From Halothiobacillus neapolitanus c2 (GTDB taxonomy: Bacteria; Pseudomonadota; Gammaproteobacteria; Halothiobacillales; Halothiobacillaceae), in contig NC_013422.1 in the NCBI RefSeq assembly GCF_000024765.1, positions 1,569,501-1,633,500 of the forward strand: DNA of 64,000 nucleotides, given 5' to 3'. The position numbers were made by a program, and so were the translations under genes. The notes beneath the pieces were generated by a model. That model was not told the DNA's origin. It did not search any database and saw only the letters and a program-made list of their open reading frames with translations. Positions 63,371-64,000 of the stretch are shown here, piece after piece (the first letter of the stretch is position 1; the number at the start of each line of letters is the position of its first letter).

Positions 63371-64000
63371 TTACTCGATGTGCTCACGAATACCGGCCGT
63401 CAGCAATTCAACAATCCCCCAGATAATCAGGCCCAGCAGGAAAGTTGCCAGCACGATTTGCAGGCGATGCGGCAAAAAGGCTTCATCCGGCAAATTGGGT
63501 GCTGAAATGCGCTCAAGATAGAGTTGTTTTTTTCGGGCGTCTGCATTGGCTTGCTCCAGCGAGGCTAGTGCACTGCCCAGTTGTTGTTCGGCTAGGCTGT
63601 TTTCGAGGGTGAGACGCTGGTACTCGATCATTTTGGTGGCGATAGAACCACCGGACAAACCGGCTACTTTGTTTTCCAGTCGCTCAATTTCATTCTTTAG
63701 CAGTGTCTCTTCTCTTTTCAGCACGGGTATTTGCGGACTATTGCCACTAACTACCACCAACTGAGCCAATTGGCTGCGCACATCGAGCAACTTGCCTTGC
63801 AGTGTGCCAATCATCGTGAGCGGTAATTCCGCCTCTTTTTGCGGATCAAGTAACCCGGATTCATTGCGGAATTGCGCCAGTTTCGAGGCGGACTCGCGCG
63901 CCTGTTCTTTTGCTTTATCTACTTGATTGACTGAAAAAGAAATCGTGTCTCGTCGAGCACGGTCATTGAGTTGGTTAACCAGCTCCTCACTGTAACTAAT
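63371..64000 (-). CDS. kpsE: Capsule export inner-membrane protein KpsE, C-terminal part (cut by window edge)
   Basis: About 209 residues of the C-terminal half. A long coiled coil (ISYSEELVNQLNDRARRDT onward; ETLLKNEIERLENKVAGLSG) is followed by LERISAPNLPDEAFLPHRLQ and a final membrane helix IVLATFLLGLIIWGIVELLT. This is the KpsE/CtrB/BexC polysaccharide co-polymerase type. The open frame continues past the window end. First known gene of kpsE-M-T-C. Confidence 0.9.
   Translation of the reverse strand: MSYSEELVNQLNDRARRDTISFSVNQVDKAKEQARESASKLAQFRNESGLLDPQKEAELPLTMIGTLQGKLLDVRSQLAQLVVVSGNSPQIPVLKREETLLKNEIERLENKVAGLSGGSIATKMIEYQRLTLENSLAEQQLGSALASLEQANADARKKQLYLERISAPNLPDEAFLPHRLQIVLATFLLGLIIWGIVELLTAGIREHIE

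Overview
The window looks like a chromosome segment of a gammaproteobacterium, most plausibly a thiosulfate-oxidising chemolithotroph of the Halothiobacillus type. That placement rests on the housekeeping gene order (rimP-nusA-infB-rbfA-truB-rpsO-pnp, grpE-dnaK-dnaJ), a tsdBA-like thiosulfate dehydrogenase pair and an ABC-transporter-dependent (kps) capsule locus. It is inference: no 16S gene is present.

Left half, about 1-31.9 kb, is core genome. On the minus strand lie the start of tsf, rpsB, scpA, an M50 protease and a Sua5/YciO protein. On the plus strand lie yciB, a YciI-like protein, a parvulin-type lipoprotein and a stand-alone cyclic-nucleotide-binding protein. Then, on the minus strand, come a degenerate EAL-HDOD protein, the transcription/translation operon (rimP to pnp), a secreted PRC-barrel protein and grpE-dnaK-dnaJ behind a sigma32-like promoter. 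nadK-recN (plus), tsdBA and a PreP-type M16C protease (minus), a flavin reductase, rlmD and tRNA-Ser(GGA) complete the half. Two copies of a ~160 bp palindromic element sit here, one between rpsO and pnp.

Right half, from tRNA-Ser to the end, is a surface-polysaccharide region. Its left arm, on the minus strand, reads outer-membrane export lipoprotein, GNAT-like acyltransferase, sugar epimerase, kpsS, cytochrome P450, LpxL-like acyltransferase. Its right arm, also minus, reads kpsE-kpsM-kpsT-kpsC and a double GT2 glycosyltransferase. Between them, mostly on the plus strand, are dTDP-rhamnose synthesis (rfbC, rfbD, rfbB, rfbA), a four-helix-bundle ORF in AT-rich repeats, a large double GT2 glycosyltransferase, an AT-rich sulfotransferase-GT61 fusion, and a complete PAPS module: cysD, cysN, an SLC13 permease, cysC and cysQ. 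A decayed N-terminal copy of cysD and a frameshifted DUF4160 gene lie just before the PAPS module.

Read together, the right half suggests a Kdo-linked, rhamnose-containing capsule that is probably sulfated. PAPS would be made by CysDN and CysC, used by the sulfotransferase fusion, and the by-product PAP removed by CysQ. The translationally coupled kpsS-P450-acyltransferase trio raises the separate possibility that the capsule lipid anchor is oxidised or re-acylated. Seven copies of a ~98 bp double-palindrome element (arms like Neisseria dRS3), three other palindromic or hairpin elements and the broken genes occur only in this half, as expected of a plastic, recombining locus.
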